Source of the DNA: Prochlorococcus marinus XMU1404
Lineage (GTDB): Bacteria > Cyanobacteriota > Cyanobacteriia > PCC-6307 > Cyanobiaceae
Direction: 5' to 3'
Assembly (NCBI RefSeq): GCF_017696175.1
Contig: NZ_JAAORE010000001.1
Location: 434,001 to 498,000, forward strand
Length of the DNA: 64,000 nucleotides
A program made the translations under genes and the position numbers. Of this stretch, positions 44,406-54,185 are shown in pieces (the stretch's first letter is position 1; each line of letters begins with the position of its first letter). The notes beneath the pieces were generated by a model. The model did no database searches. It saw only the letters and a program-made list of their open reading frames with translations, and was not told where the DNA came from.

Positions 44406-45911
44406 TTGGCTGAAATACAATGGAATAAGCTGGGGGCTTATCTGAAAGAAACTCAAATATTAGGTTCGATCCAAAGCACTCTTTATTGGGATCAGAATAC
44501 TGGTATGCCAAGGAAGGGAGCTACTTGGAGATCTGAACAACTTACTTACATTGCAAAAGTATTGCATGAAAGAAATTCTTCAGAAGAATTATCTAATTTA
44601 ATACGATCTGCTAAAGATGAACTCTTAGATACCGAAAGAAATACCGATAATCAATTTTTTATTAAAGATAAAGAAAGAAATATTCATCTTTTATTGAAGG
44701 AATTTAATAGGGAAAAAAATTTGGATCCTAAATTAGTTGAGTCTTTAGCAAAGGCAAAATCTAAAGGTTATGAAAGCTGGCAGGAGGCCAAGAAAAAGTC
44801 AGATTTCAAAATTTTTCTTCCATTCTTTGAAGAATTAGTCAAATTGAGGATTGAAGAGGCAAAACAAATTCCTGATCAATATTCACCCTGGGAGACACTT
44901 GCCCAACCTTTTGAGCCTGAATTAACTTTGAAATGGTTAAATAAAATGTTTCAACCATTAAAAGAAACTATCCCTGAGTTAATTAGAGGAATTAAACAGT
45001 CAAAAAAAATTCATTGGGACTTAAGTCCAGAATCTCAACAAGATTTATGTTCTAAATTACTTGATGAGTTTGGGAGAGATAAAGATATCGTTGTTGTTGG
45101 TAAATCTCCCCATCCTTTTTCGATTACATTAGGGCCTAATGATTATAGGATTACGACAAGAATCGTTGAAGGTGAACCTTTATCAAGTTTTTTAGCAACT
45201 GCTCATGAGTGGGGACATTCAATTTATGAGCAAGGTCTACCATCTCAAAGCCATCAATGGTTTGCTTGGCCTTTAGGTCAAGCAACTTCTATGGGGATTC
45301 ATGAAAGTCAATCTCTATTTTGGGAAAATAGAATTGTTAAATCCAAATCTTTTTCAAAAAGATTTTTTAAGAAATTTGTTTCAGCCGGATGTTCTCTAAA
45401 TAAATCTTCAGAACTCTGGAAATCTATTAATCATTTGGAAGCCGGATTAAATAGGGTTGAGGCAGACGAATTGACTTATGGTTTACACATATTGATAAGA
45501 ACCGAACTTGAAATTGATTTAATTGAAAGAGGATTACCTGCTAAAGACATCCCAGGCGAATGGAATAAAAGATATGATCAACTTCTAGGAATAAAACCAT
45601 CTAATGATTCAGAAGGTTGCCTTCAAGATGTTCACTGGAGTGAAGGAGCTTTTGGATACTTCCCTTCATACTTGTTGGGACATCTAATAAGTGCACAAAT
45701 ATCTACTCAAATGGAGAAGGATATTGGTTTGATTGATAATTTAATAGAAAATGGTGAATATCAAAAGATAATTAATTGGTTGAAAAATAATATACATAAA
45801 TATGGTAGATCAGTTAATTCCATGGAGTTGGTAAGAACAGTAACTAATGAAGAACTATCACCTCAATATTTTATTGATCATTTAAGTTCTAAAATAAATG
45901 ATTTTATCTGA
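44406..45911 (+). CDS. Carboxypeptidase Taq (M32 family)
   Basis: M32 metallocarboxypeptidases remove C-terminal residues from peptides using Zn or Co. The 501-residue protein has the zinc motif HEWGH (in ATAHEWGHSIYEQ near residue 267) and the second metal region GIHESQSLFWEN near 297, with the family end DVHWSEGAFGYFPSYLLGHL near 410. No ATG opens the frame near the start; TTG 44406 is used. Length matches the family. Confidence 0.93.
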   Translation: MAEIQWNKLGAYLKETQILGSIQSTLYWDQNTGMPRKGATWRSEQLTYIAKVLHERNSSEELSNLIRSAKDELLDTERNTDNQFFIKDKERNIHLLLKEFNREKNLDPKLVESLAKAKSKGYESWQEAKKKSDFKIFLPFFEELVKLRIEEAKQIPDQYSPWETLAQPFEPELTLKWLNKMFQPLKETIPELIRGIKQSKKIHWDLSPESQQDLCSKLLDEFGRDKDIVVVGKSPHPFSITLGPNDYRITTRIVEGEPLSSFLATAHEWGHSIYEQGLPSQSHQWFAWPLGQATSMGIHESQSLFWENRIVKSKSFSKRFFKKFVSAGCSLNKSSELWKSINHLEAGLNRVEADELTYGLHILIRTELEIDLIERGLPAKDIPGEWNKRYDQLLGIKPSNDSEGCLQDVHWSEGAFGYFPSYLLGHLISAQISTQMEKDIGLIDNLIENGEYQKIINWLKNNIHKYGRSVNSMELVRTVTNEELSPQYFIDHLSSKINDFI

Positions 45912-45974
45912 AACTTTACTTAAAAAGAATTTCGTTGAGTATGAGGATGTAAAATAAATAAAAATAAATGTTTG

Positions 45975-46562
45975 ATGGCAAATCTTAATCAACCTCCAAG
46001 TAGGGTTACACCAAATTTATTGCATATACTCAATGCTTTCACTGATAGCTCAAATTCAATAGTTAATACTATCGTTGAATTGAATTCTAATACGATAAAT
46101 AAATATGAATTAATTACAGAAACGGGTCATCTTAAGCTTGATAGGGTGGGTTATTCTTCTCTTGCTTATCCCTTTGCTTATGGATGTATTCCGAGGACAT
46201 GGGATGAAGATGGAGATCCACTTGATGTGGAAATTATTGGAGTTACTGAGCCATTGATCCCGGGATCAATTGTTGAGGCAAGAATTATCGGGGTAATGAA
46301 ATTTGATGATGGTGGAGAGGTAGACGATAAGGTTATAGCGGTTCTTTCTGATGATAAAAGAATGGATCATATCTTAAGTTTTGAGGATCTCGGAGAGCAT
46401 TGGCTAAAAGAAACAAAGTATTATTGGGAACATTACAAAGACCTTAAAAAACCTGGGACATGTACTGTAAATGGTTTTTTTGGGATAGAAGAAGCTGTTA
46501 AAGTGATTAAAGATTGTGAAGATAGATATAAAAAAGAAATTGCTCCAAAACTAATAAATTAA
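45975..46562 (+). CDS. ppa: Inorganic pyrophosphatase, family I, intact active site
   Basis: This enzyme hydrolyses PPi, pulling biosynthetic reactions forward. The 195-residue protein (ATG 45975; a TTG lies just before) keeps the metal and phosphate ligands known from family I enzymes: NKYEL, LDRV, YPFAYG, DGDPLDV near residue 78-84, FDDGGEVDDK near 112-121 and HYKDLKKP near 158-165. In the E. coli frame these are the Lys29/Glu31, Arg43, Asp65/67/70, Asp102/Lys104 and Tyr141/Lys142 sets. It differs strongly from the second copy at 61307, which lacks several of them, so this one is likely the working enzyme. Confidence 0.95.
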   Translation: MANLNQPPSRVTPNLLHILNAFTDSSNSIVNTIVELNSNTINKYELITETGHLKLDRVGYSSLAYPFAYGCIPRTWDEDGDPLDVEIIGVTEPLIPGSIVEARIIGVMKFDDGGEVDDKVIAVLSDDKRMDHILSFEDLGEHWLKETKYYWEHYKDLKKPGTCTVNGFFGIEEAVKVIKDCEDRYKKEIAPKLIN

Positions 46563-46568
46563 CTAAGT

Positions 46569-47519
46569 TTAGTTTTCCCTGAATTGTTCAAATATTTCAG
46601 TGAGTATTTTATCTGCTCCCTGACCTTTTAATTTATTAGCTAGTTCTTTTCCTATTTGCTCAGGATTATTAATATCCCCAATACATTGATCTTTAATCAG
46701 TATTTTTCCATCCAGAGAGGCAACCATGCCTGTGAGGTAAAGTTGTCCATTTTTAAAACCACTATTGACACCTATTGGAACTTGGCATCCACCTTCAAGC
46801 TCTCTTAAAAATGACCTCTCCGCAAGACATCTTTGACTAGTGGGTTTATCTTCTAAAACATTTATAATTTCTAAAACCTTTTTATCATCAGATTTACATT
46901 CGATACCTAGTGCACCTTGTCCAACGGCATGAAGAGAAATTTCATTTGGAATAATCTGATGAATTCTTGATTCGAATCCTAATCTCTTTAAACCAGCTGC
47001 AGCAAGAATTATGCAATCAAATTCTCCTGCATCTAATTTTTCTATTCTTGTAATAACATTTCCTCTGATATCTTTGAAATTAAGATGAGGGTACTTATTT
47101 CTTAATTGTGCAAGCCTTCTAAGAGAGCTTGTCCCTACAATTGAACCTGCAGGTAAAGTTTCTAATTTATAACAATCATTCTTTTTGCTAACTACTAAAG
47201 CATCTGCAGGGTCTTCTCTTTTTGTGATACATCCTAATTTAAGACCACTAGGTAAATTGGTTGGTAAATCTTTTAGAGAATGAACTGCTATATCTGCTTG
47301 GCCTACAAGCATTTGTGCTTCAAGTTCTTTTGTAAATAAACCTTTGTCCCCTATTTTTGCTAAGGCTACATCTAGAATTTTGTCTCCTTGAGTTGCCATA
47401 GCCTCTATAGATACCTCTAAATTGGGAATATTTTTTTCTAGTTGATCTTTGACCCATAAAGTTTGAACCATAGCTAGTTTGCTTCTTCTACTAGCTATTT
47501 TAAGTTTAAAGTTAGTCAT
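46569..47519 (-). CDS. hemC: Porphobilinogen deaminase
   Basis: This enzyme polymerises four porphobilinogens to hydroxymethylbilane in tetrapyrrole synthesis. The 316-residue protein begins [15 protein letters not shown], has VHSLKDLPT near residue 80, [11 protein letters not shown] near 129, IRGNVITRI near 150 and the dipyrromethane-cofactor Cys in [10 protein letters not shown] near 246. It converges on the pyrophosphatase with a 6-base gap and lies 95 bases downstream of rpoD on the same strand. Confidence 0.95.
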   Translation of the reverse strand: MTNFKLKIASRRSKLAMVQTLWVKDQLEKNIPNLEVSIEAMATQGDKILDVALAKIGDKGLFTKELEAQMLVGQADIAVHSLKDLPTNLPSGLKLGCITKREDPADALVVSKKNDCYKLETLPAGSIVGTSSLRRLAQLRNKYPHLNFKDIRGNVITRIEKLDAGEFDCIILAAAGLKRLGFESRIHQIIPNEISLHAVGQGALGIECKSDDKKVLEIINVLEDKPTSQRCLAERSFLRELEGGCQVPIGVNSGFKNGQLYLTGMVASLDGKILIKDQCIGDINNPEQIGKELANKLKGQGADKILTEIFEQFREN

Positions 47520-47614
47520 TAAATATTATTTTGAATTAGATTAAAATTTATTCGAATTAATTTTAATCTATTACTTTGCAACTTTCTAATGCTGAAAATT
47601 ATATTTAACTATTT

Positions 47615-48799
47615 TTATTTTATATATTCTTTTAAAACACCATTTCGATTTGGATGTCTAAGTTTTCTGAGAGCTTTTGCTTCTATTTGTCTAATTCTTT
47701 CACGTGTTACATCAAAAATCTGTCCTATTTCTTCAAGAGTTTTCATTCTTCCATCATCAATTCCATACCTCAATCTAAGAACATCTCTTTCCCTTGGACT
47801 TAGAGTCGCTAGAACTCCTTCTAAATCTTCTCTTAATAATGTTTTAGAAACATCTTGCTCCGGATTTTCTATATCTGCTTCTATGAAGTCTCCAAGTCTT
47901 GAGTCTTCCTCTTTGCCTATTGGAGTTTCTAAAGAAATAGGTAGCTGGGCACTTTTAGCGATAAATCTTAATTTTTCAATTGTCATTTCCATACTTTCAG
48001 CGATTTCTTCTTCACTTGGCTTCCTTCCGAATTCTTGGCTAAGAACTTTTGTCGTCTTTTTGATTCTGGAAATTGTCTCGTATAGATGCACTGGTAATCT
48101 AATAGTTCTACTTTGATCTGCAATTGCTCTAGTAATGGCTTGGCGAATCCACCAAGTAGCGTAAGTAGAGAATTTATAACCTTTTTCATGGTCAAATTTT
48201 TCAGCAGCCCTAATCAGACCCAAACTTCCTTCTTGAATTAAATCTTGAAATGATAAACCTCTATTCATATATTTTTTTGCAATGGAAACAACCAATCTTA
48301 AATTTGATTGAACCATTTTTTCTTTCGCTCTTCTTCCTAAAAGAAGTCTTCTTCTAAATTTGGAAAGAGGCATATCTATCAATTCAGCCCATTCTCTAAC
48401 AGATGGGAAATGACCTTTTTCAGACTCGTATTGAGTTGCCAGTTCTTCTAATTGGAGTAAATCAGCAATTTTTCTTGCAAGTTCAATTTCTTCATCAGGT
48501 CTTAAAAGTCTAATTCTTCCGATTTCCTGAAGGTAAACTCTTATTGAATCTTCAGTGTATGTGCCTTTTGGCCCAAGCTTTATGTTTCCAAGCCCTTTAT
48601 CTTCTTCTTCTTCAGAATTACTATATTCATTACTGTTATCTACGCTGCTTTCATTTAAATCAGAAGATGAATTTAAAGTTTGACTAATGTTATTAGTATC
48701 TTCTTCAACTGCTGTTTCTAGACTGGTATTGATTTTTTTATTAATCTTTTTTTTTGAACTAGGTTTGGAATTTTTTGATTCTGCTGCGACTGGACTCAT
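47615..48799 (-). CDS. rpoD: Principal RNA polymerase sigma factor (sigma-70 group 1)
   Basis: This is the housekeeping sigma factor. The 394-residue protein has a variable Ser/Asn/Glu-rich N-terminus, region 1.2 ([20 protein letters not shown]), region 2 ([20 protein letters not shown], then [20 protein letters not shown]), region 3 and region 4 ([14 protein letters not shown] and [19 protein letters not shown]). The start at 48799 has a strong Shine-Dalgarno sequence. Group 2 sigma factors usually lack so long an N-terminus, which supports group 1. The plus-strand frame at 47589-48116 is a shadow. Confidence 0.95.
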   Translation of the reverse strand: MSPVAAESKNSKPSSKKKINKKINTSLETAVEEDTNNISQTLNSSSDLNESSVDNSNEYSNSEEEEDKGLGNIKLGPKGTYTEDSIRVYLQEIGRIRLLRPDEEIELARKIADLLQLEELATQYESEKGHFPSVREWAELIDMPLSKFRRRLLLGRRAKEKMVQSNLRLVVSIAKKYMNRGLSFQDLIQEGSLGLIRAAEKFDHEKGYKFSTYATWWIRQAITRAIADQSRTIRLPVHLYETISRIKKTTKVLSQEFGRKPSEEEIAESMEMTIEKLRFIAKSAQLPISLETPIGKEEDSRLGDFIEADIENPEQDVSKTLLREDLEGVLATLSPRERDVLRLRYGIDDGRMKTLEEIGQIFDVTRERIRQIEAKALRKLRHPNRNGVLKEYIK

Positions 48800-48805
48800 G
48801 ATTTA

Positions 48806-48812
48806 CTCCTTT
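48806..48812 (-). promoter_or_regulatory. Strong ribosome binding site of rpoD
   Basis: The minus strand reads AAAGGAG, then 6 bases, then ATG at 48799. Most genes in this window have no clear Shine-Dalgarno sequence, so this one stands out and fixes the rpoD start. Confidence 0.75.
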
Positions 48813-49122
48813 CTACGGTGAATTTAACTAGATAAAAATTTATTTAGGGCTAATTTGTACATTTAGTAGTAAATTTCCCGGTTAATTTTTAAAAGAACTT
48901 TCTTAAGAATTTGAATAAAAAAAGTTTTTTAAATTGTTGAAAAATTTAAATAGTGCTATAGATTACCTAAAGTAAAAAGTCTTGGGATTTCTCAGACAGG
49001 CAGATCATTTTTGAATTTTAACTCAATGATCAAAGCTTCATGTCTCCCTTAAGAGCAGGATACTTACAATGTGCAAAAAACACTTTGTGGAATGTTCAAC
49101 AATCCAATACTAAGAAAAAGTT
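48813..49122. other. Divergent promoter region of rpoD and priA
   Basis: This is the longest gene-free gap in the window, about 310 bases and AT-rich. It must hold the promoters of rpoD and priA. I see no confident -35/-10 pair or tRNA. On the plus strand a 28-codon frame (ATG 49040 to TGA 49126) overlaps the TTG start of priA. A small RNA in the middle is possible but not supported by a visible structure. Confidence 0.5.
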
Positions 49123-51399
49123 TTGAAGCCGGCAAGTAATCAGTTATTAAATATCTCCTACAAATTGGAAATTTTGCTTGATATAGGTAGTAGTAATGAA
49201 AGCTTTTACTATTTAGATGGAAATAATCTTGGGGTAGAAGTTGGGGATATTGTAAGTGTGAAATTAAGAGGGAGACTATTGAATGGGTTGGTGATCTCAA
49301 GAAAATACTTTTCGAGAATTAATAAAGATGAATCTAATATTACTGGAAAAAAAAGTATGAGATATTTGTTCGTTGAAGGTATTTTGCAGAAAAAAATAAT
49401 TGATGACTCTTGGAGAGAATGGATAGAGTCACTAGCTTCGATTTATATGGTTAGTAATTTAAAAATGTTTAAAACTGCATTTCCTCCTGGCTGGATCGGT
49501 AAATATAAGAGTATTTCTCAAGGTTTAAAAGATCAAATATGGATTGAAACCAAAAAAGAATTTGATATTAAGAAAAGTGAATTAACCAAAAAAGAATTTT
49601 CTTTAATAAATACTTTGCCTGAAAAAGGTAATTGGCAAAGTGAATTAATAAAATCTGGTTTTAATTTCACTCAGATTAATTCAATGGTCAGTAAAAATTA
49701 CCTTGTTAAATCTAAAAGAAAAAAAAATATAAATACTAAATTAAATTCTTTTTTAAATGATCGTATTGCACCTAAAAAACCAAATCTTACAAATGAGCAA
49801 AAAATTGCATTGCAAGAATTTCACGCAATGAAACCTGGAGATGTGTTGCTTCTATGGGGTGAAACAGGATCAGGTAAAACCGAAGTTTATATGAGAATTG
49901 CTGAAGATCAATTTCTTAAGAAAAAAAGTTGTTTGATACTTGCCCCAGAAATTGGACTAATTCCTCAACTTATTGATAGGTTTAGTCGACGATTTAATAA
50001 TGTCGTTTACGAATATCATAGTAACTGTTCTTCCAGTCATAGAACTCTAGTTTGGAAGAAAGTCATTAATGCCAATGAACCTCTAATAGTAATAGGAACA
50101 AGGTCCGCAGTTTTTCTTCCAATTAAAAATCTAGGATTAATAATAATGGATGAAGAACATGATGTTTCATATAAACAAGATAGTCCTATGCCTTGTTATG
50201 ACGCAAGAGAGATTGCTATTGAAATAGTAAAAAGGAATTCTGCAAAGTTAATTTTTGGGAGTGCAACCCCATCAATGAAGACTTGGAAAAAATGTTTTCT
50301 TGAAAATAATTTTAAACTGGTAAGAATGATTCAAAGAATATCCAGTAATGAGATTCCTGAAATAAGAATTATTGATATGCGAGATGAATTCAAGAAGGGA
50401 AATATGAAAATTTTATCCAATGAATTATTACAATTACTTCCTCAGCTACGCTTAAAAAATGAGCAGGCAATAATTTTGATCCCTAGGAGGGGGCATAGTG
50501 GGTTTTTGAGTTGTAGAAATTGCGGATATTTAATAAATTGTCCCAACTGTGACGTTCCTTTATCAGTACATCTAGGTTCACAAGGGAACAAATGGCTATG
50601 TTGTCATTGGTGTGATCATAAATCGAGATTGATCAATCGTTGCCCAGATTGTCATTCAACGGCCTTTAAGCCTTTTGGAATAGGAACCCAAAAGGTAATA
50701 GAGTTTTTAAATGAAGAATTTCCAGACTTAAGAGTACTTCGCTTTGATCGAGATACAACCTCAGGAAAAGATGGTCATAGAGATATTCTTTCAAAGTTTT
50801 CTAGAGGTGATGCTGATATTCTTGTGGGAACGCAAATGTTGGCAAAAGGGATTGACATACCCAATATTACTCTTTCAGTAGTTATTGCAGCAGATGGGTT
50901 GCTTCATCGTCCAGATATTTCGGCAGAAGAAAAATCATTACAATTGTTTTTACAATTAGCAGGCAGGGCAGGTAGGGCTCAAAAACAAGGAAAAGTAATT
51001 TTTCAAACATATAAACCTAACCATCCTGTAATTTCTTATCTTCAGAAAAGAGATTATGAAAGGTTCTTAATTGAAAACTCGAAATTGAGAAAAGATGCTA
51101 ATTTATTCCCATTTTGCGAGATTTGCCTTCTTAAATTATCAGGTGAAAATTATGAATTAACTGAATCAATTGTAAGAAAATTAGCAAAATATTTACTTAA
51201 TTTCTGTGAGAAAAAGAACTGGAAATTAATTGGCCCTGCTCCTAGTTTAATTGCTAAAGTAGGTAAAAAATTTAGATGGCAGATATTAATATACGGTCCT
51301 GAAGGAACAAAGATACCTTTACCTGATAGATCAATATTATGGAAACTTATTCCAAAAAATGTTTTTTTAACAATTGATGTTAATCCAGCTGAGTTGTAA
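49123..51399 (+). CDS. priA: Primosomal protein N' (PriA helicase)
   Basis: PriA restarts stalled replication forks by loading DnaB. The 758-residue protein has Walker A LLWGETGSGKTEVYM near residue 243, the DEEH box in LIIMDEEHDVSYKQ near 345, the zinc-binding Cys set in CRNCGYLINCPNCDVPL and CCHWCDHK and CPDCHS near 465-510, and the late helicase motifs LVGTQMLAKGID and LQLAGRAGRA. The start is TTG 49123; no ATG is available in frame. It ends one base before the convergent DUF3153 gene. Confidence 0.95.
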   Translation: MKPASNQLLNISYKLEILLDIGSSNESFYYLDGNNLGVEVGDIVSVKLRGRLLNGLVISRKYFSRINKDESNITGKKSMRYLFVEGILQKKIIDDSWREWIESLASIYMVSNLKMFKTAFPPGWIGKYKSISQGLKDQIWIETKKEFDIKKSELTKKEFSLINTLPEKGNWQSELIKSGFNFTQINSMVSKNYLVKSKRKKNINTKLNSFLNDRIAPKKPNLTNEQKIALQEFHAMKPGDVLLLWGETGSGKTEVYMRIAEDQFLKKKSCLILAPEIGLIPQLIDRFSRRFNNVVYEYHSNCSSSHRTLVWKKVINANEPLIVIGTRSAVFLPIKNLGLIIMDEEHDVSYKQDSPMPCYDAREIAIEIVKRNSAKLIFGSATPSMKTWKKCFLENNFKLVRMIQRISSNEIPEIRIIDMRDEFKKGNMKILSNELLQLLPQLRLKNEQAIILIPRRGHSGFLSCRNCGYLINCPNCDVPLSVHLGSQGNKWLCCHWCDHKSRLINRCPDCHSTAFKPFGIGTQKVIEFLNEEFPDLRVLRFDRDTTSGKDGHRDILSKFSRGDADILVGTQMLAKGIDIPNITLSVVIAADGLLHRPDISAEEKSLQLFLQLAGRAGRAQKQGKVIFQTYKPNHPVISYLQKRDYERFLIENSKLRKDANLFPFCEICLLKLSGENYELTESIVRKLAKYLLNFCEKKNWKLIGPAPSLIAKVGKKFRWQILIYGPEGTKIPLPDRSILWKLIPKNVFLTIDVNPAEL

Positions 51400-52509
51400 T
51401 TACTTTGATGGAAGCTGAGGTAAATCTGTACCTAATTTAAATCTATAGAATCTTAATAAATAAGCCAATATTATAATTATGAAAATAGTAGATATCCCAA
51501 TCAAAAGTTTGTTGAGGCTCCAGAAAGAAAATTCAAGACTATTTATCTGTCCTTGATTTAAATTCCAAATTATTAGATTTTTTGTGATTTCTAAATTTGA
51601 ATTATTTTTATCAGTTAGGATAGCTTTATTAGGGCGAATAATTTTGAAAATGAGTTCTAAATTATCAATACCTTTAATAGAATTTAGATCCAAATCTAAC
51701 CTGTAAAAGTATTTTTTAAAAAAAATGAAGTTTTTTTGAGTAGTATTAATTTCTATATTAGTTGATCCTCCCGCTAACTTTCCAGCTGTATTTTGGGTAA
51801 TTTTAAGAACTTGCTTTGTATCTTCTAGATTGAGATTTTTATGTTTCAAAGCAAAGGTTGATTCGTCTTGTTCAATTTCTGCGTTAGGAAAAATATCTTT
51901 CATATTCTCTTCAAATTTTAATTGCCAAGGAAATTTCTTTATGTATTTACTCTCTATCACTAAATTATTGGTTATTGAATCAATTTCACTAAGATCAAGG
52001 GTATCCTCAACTTTAACGCAGCCACTTAAAAGTGGAATTAATAATAATAGTATTATAAAAATGATCAGAGAAAAGCCTTTCTGAAAGGGTTTTGTTTCAC
52101 CAGTTGGAGTCTCAGTTACATTAATAAATTTCTTTTTCTCCAATACTTCTTTTTTTTTGCGCAGTGAGTTAAGAGATTTTTTATTTAGTGATGGGTCGCT
52201 TTCAAACTGTACGTTCCAATTTTCTGGCTTTTTAATTTCAGGAGAGTCTATAACTTCCATTAAATATTTTGCGTTTTCTCTCGTCTTATTATCATAAGAT
52301 TTTAGAAGTTCTTTACAAAACCTTTTAGCCTCCTCCTTTTTATTGATACCACAAAGAGCAGTAATTAAGATTGTTCTTAAATTCACTCCCTCTTTACTTG
52401 ACGCAGGAAATGATTCTATTAAAGGCAAAAGAAATTCAATACAATAATGATACTCACCTATAGCTAAAGCAAGTTCTACTGTTTCTAAAACTTGCTCATA
52501 AGTTTTCAT
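51400..52509 (-). CDS. TPR-like N-terminus fused to a DUF3153 lipoprotein-like domain
   Basis: The 369-residue product has three parts: an N-terminal helical repeat region (about residues 1-105, YCIEFLLPLIESFPASSKEG), a basic linker, then a hydrophobic helix ending in a lipobox-like LIPLLSGC near residue 168, followed by a DUF3153 domain (VKVEDTLDLSEIDSITNNLV, then KFPWQLKFEE) and a final membrane helix near 338-356. The lipobox in mid-protein suggests a fusion of a cytoplasmic domain with what is elsewhere a stand-alone lipoprotein. The function is unknown. argB lies 3 bases upstream on the same strand. Confidence 0.75.
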   Translation of the reverse strand: MKTYEQVLETVELALAIGEYHYCIEFLLPLIESFPASSKEGVNLRTILITALCGINKKEEAKRFCKELLKSYDNKTRENAKYLMEVIDSPEIKKPENWNVQFESDPSLNKKSLNSLRKKKEVLEKKKFINVTETPTGETKPFQKGFSLIIFIILLLLIPLLSGCVKVEDTLDLSEIDSITNNLVIESKYIKKFPWQLKFEENMKDIFPNAEIEQDESTFALKHKNLNLEDTKQVLKITQNTAGKLAGGSTNIEINTTQKNFIFFKKYFYRLDLDLNSIKGIDNLELIFKIIRPNKAILTDKNNSNLEITKNLIIWNLNQGQINSLEFSFWSLNKLLIGISTIFIIIILAYLLRFYRFKLGTDLPQLPSK

Positions 52510-52512
52510 AAG

Positions 52513-53364
52513 TTAGGCGACTATCATTGTACCTATTCCGGAATTTGTGAAAATCTCAAGAAGTAATGAATGTTCTATTCTTCCATCAATTATATGAGCT
52601 GCTTTGACTCCTTGTGCTAAAGCTCGTATGCAGCATTCTGTCTTTGGAATCATCCCTTCAGTAACAATTTTTTTATCAATAAAATCTCTTGCCTCTTTAA
52701 GATTAGTTTTTTCAACGAGAGTATTTTTGTTATCTTTTTCTTTTAAAATCCCTTGAGTATCAGTAAGAAGAATAAGTTTTTCTGCATTTATTGCAGCAGC
52801 AATTTCTCCAGCGACAAAATCTGCATTAATGTTATGGGAAATACCCTCCAAGGTCGATCCAATACTAGAAATAATTGGGATATATCCTTTAGAAATAAGA
52901 GGATCTAATATTTCAGGATTGATTTTTGTAACTTCTCCCACTAACCCATGGCTCCCATCTCCTAGTTCTCTAGATTGAATTAAGTTACCATCAAGACCTG
53001 ATATTCCCACAGCTAAGGAACCAGTTTTATTAATGCCTTTGACAATTTGTTTGTTAACTCTACCCATTAGAACCATCTCGACAATTTCCATTGTTTTTTG
53101 ATCAGTAATTCTTAATCCATTTTCGAATTTAGGGGATATTTCTAATTTCTTTAACCAATTATTAATCTCGGGTCCACCTCCATGAATTACGATCGGACAA
53201 ACCCCAACGGTTGATAAAAGTGCTATGTCTCTAAAAAAAGCATTTTTTAAATCATCATCCTCCATAACAGAACCACCATACTTGATAACAATTTTTCTAC
53301 CAGAGAAACTTTGTATATATGGAAGTGCTTCGCTTAATATTGATACTCTTTGAGAATCATTCAT
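52513..53364 (-). CDS. argB: Acetylglutamate kinase
   Basis: ArgB phosphorylates N-acetylglutamate in arginine synthesis; in cyanobacteria it is controlled by arginine and the PII protein. The 283-residue protein begins with an N-terminal helix ([13 protein letters not shown]) as in arginine-sensitive enzymes, then [16 protein letters not shown] near residue 25, [17 protein letters not shown] near 56, [20 protein letters not shown] near 174 and GMIPKTECC near 235. Motifs and length are typical. Confidence 0.95.
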   Translation of the reverse strand: MNDSQRVSILSEALPYIQSFSGRKIVIKYGGSVMEDDDLKNAFFRDIALLSTVGVCPIVIHGGGPEINNWLKKLEISPKFENGLRITDQKTMEIVEMVLMGRVNKQIVKGINKTGSLAVGISGLDGNLIQSRELGDGSHGLVGEVTKINPEILDPLISKGYIPIISSIGSTLEGISHNINADFVAGEIAAAINAEKLILLTDTQGILKEKDNKNTLVEKTNLKEARDFIDKKIVTEGMIPKTECCIRALAQGVKAAHIIDGRIEHSLLLEIFTNSGIGTMIVA

Positions 53365-53428
53365 TATTAAAATACATTAAAACTTGATTGAATTGATAAA
53401 TTAGGTTTTTACAAATATATCCCTATAT

Positions 53429-53959
53429 TCAATAAAAGAGAATAAAATCAAATTCTTTTTTATTATCGTCGATAATAAATTCTGATTCAAGACCTTTGAC
53501 GAAAAACCTGTTTAACCTTTCTTGTTTTTCAATCCATTTTTCTAGAGGGACAGCGTTTAATTCGAAACGCATTCTGAGACCATTTTTTTCTTCCTTTGTA
53601 ATTTCTTCTATTTCTTTTAATTGAGGGGGGTTATCCTCGTCCCATAAATTTAAAGATTCTAATGACGATTCAAGATGAGCTTTTATCCCATACCTCCATC
53701 TTGTGACATCTTTAACTAATGCTGTTAATTCTTTTGGCCTATTAAATTTATTTGTCGCAAAATTTGTCTTATCTAACAACTCTACAGGAGGTATTTCGGA
53801 AGTCTTTAAACCTAATCCAATTAGAAAAATAGGTACTCCATAAAAAAAAGTAGGTACACTTAAATTCACTGAGTCTGTAAAATAAGCAGTCATTCCAACA
53901 AAAGCTAATACACCCCCAGCGGTTACGATTAAGTTTCCAGGCGATAAGTATTTCTTCAT
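53429..53959 (-). CDS. DUF2854 family membrane protein
   Basis: The 176-residue product matches the cyanobacterial and plastid DUF2854 layout: an N-terminal start (MKKYLSPGNLIVTAGGVLAF), two membrane helices within about residues 8-50 (second TFFYGVPIFLIGLGLK), and a soluble helical region with VTRWRYGIKAHLESSLESLN. The function is unknown. It lies 64 bases upstream of argB on the same strand and is divergent from the small gene at 54002. Confidence 0.75.
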   Translation of the reverse strand: MKKYLSPGNLIVTAGGVLAFVGMTAYFTDSVNLSVPTFFYGVPIFLIGLGLKTSEIPPVELLDKTNFATNKFNRPKELTALVKDVTRWRYGIKAHLESSLESLNLWDEDNPPQLKEIEEITKEEKNGLRMRFELNAVPLEKWIEKQERLNRFFVKGLESEFIIDDNKKEFDFILFY

Positions 53960-54001
53960 TTTGATTTAGTAGAATGAGTTTTAAAAGGGCTAATAAGTAT
54001 T

Positions 54002-54184
54002 ATGCAAGATCCTAATACTGCAAATCAAGGAGATTTAATTTTTAAACTTGATCAAGATAGAGCATGGCTACTAGAAAATCTTGATAAGGGTAAATGGCCA
54101 GAAATCAGAAGCGAACTTGCCGCGCTTGAAAGAAAAATAAGCAAATTAATTATAAGTGTTCAAGAAAATAACGTTGATATCTGA
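54002..54184 (+). CDS. Small uncharacterised protein (60 residues)
   Basis: The product reads DLIFKLDQDRAWLLENLDKG in its middle and ends with a likely coiled helix (EIRSELAALERKISKLIISV). It is soluble, with no signal peptide. The pattern LDQDRAWLLENLDKGKWPEI looks conserved-domain-like, but I do not know a name. It is clamped between DUF2854 and ssb, with a 1-base gap to the convergent ssb stop. Confidence 0.65.
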   Translation: MQDPNTANQGDLIFKLDQDRAWLLENLDKGKWPEIRSELAALERKISKLIISVQENNVDI

Positions 54185-54185
54185 T

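Noticed and set aside
47589-48116. Plus-strand open frame of 175 codons
   Set aside because: It lies antisense to the C-terminal half of the sigma factor; its composition follows from the sigma codons.
48813-49122. 6S RNA or another small RNA in the longest gap
   Set aside because: No stable long hairpin or known conserved sequence was visible; RNA-seq would be needed.
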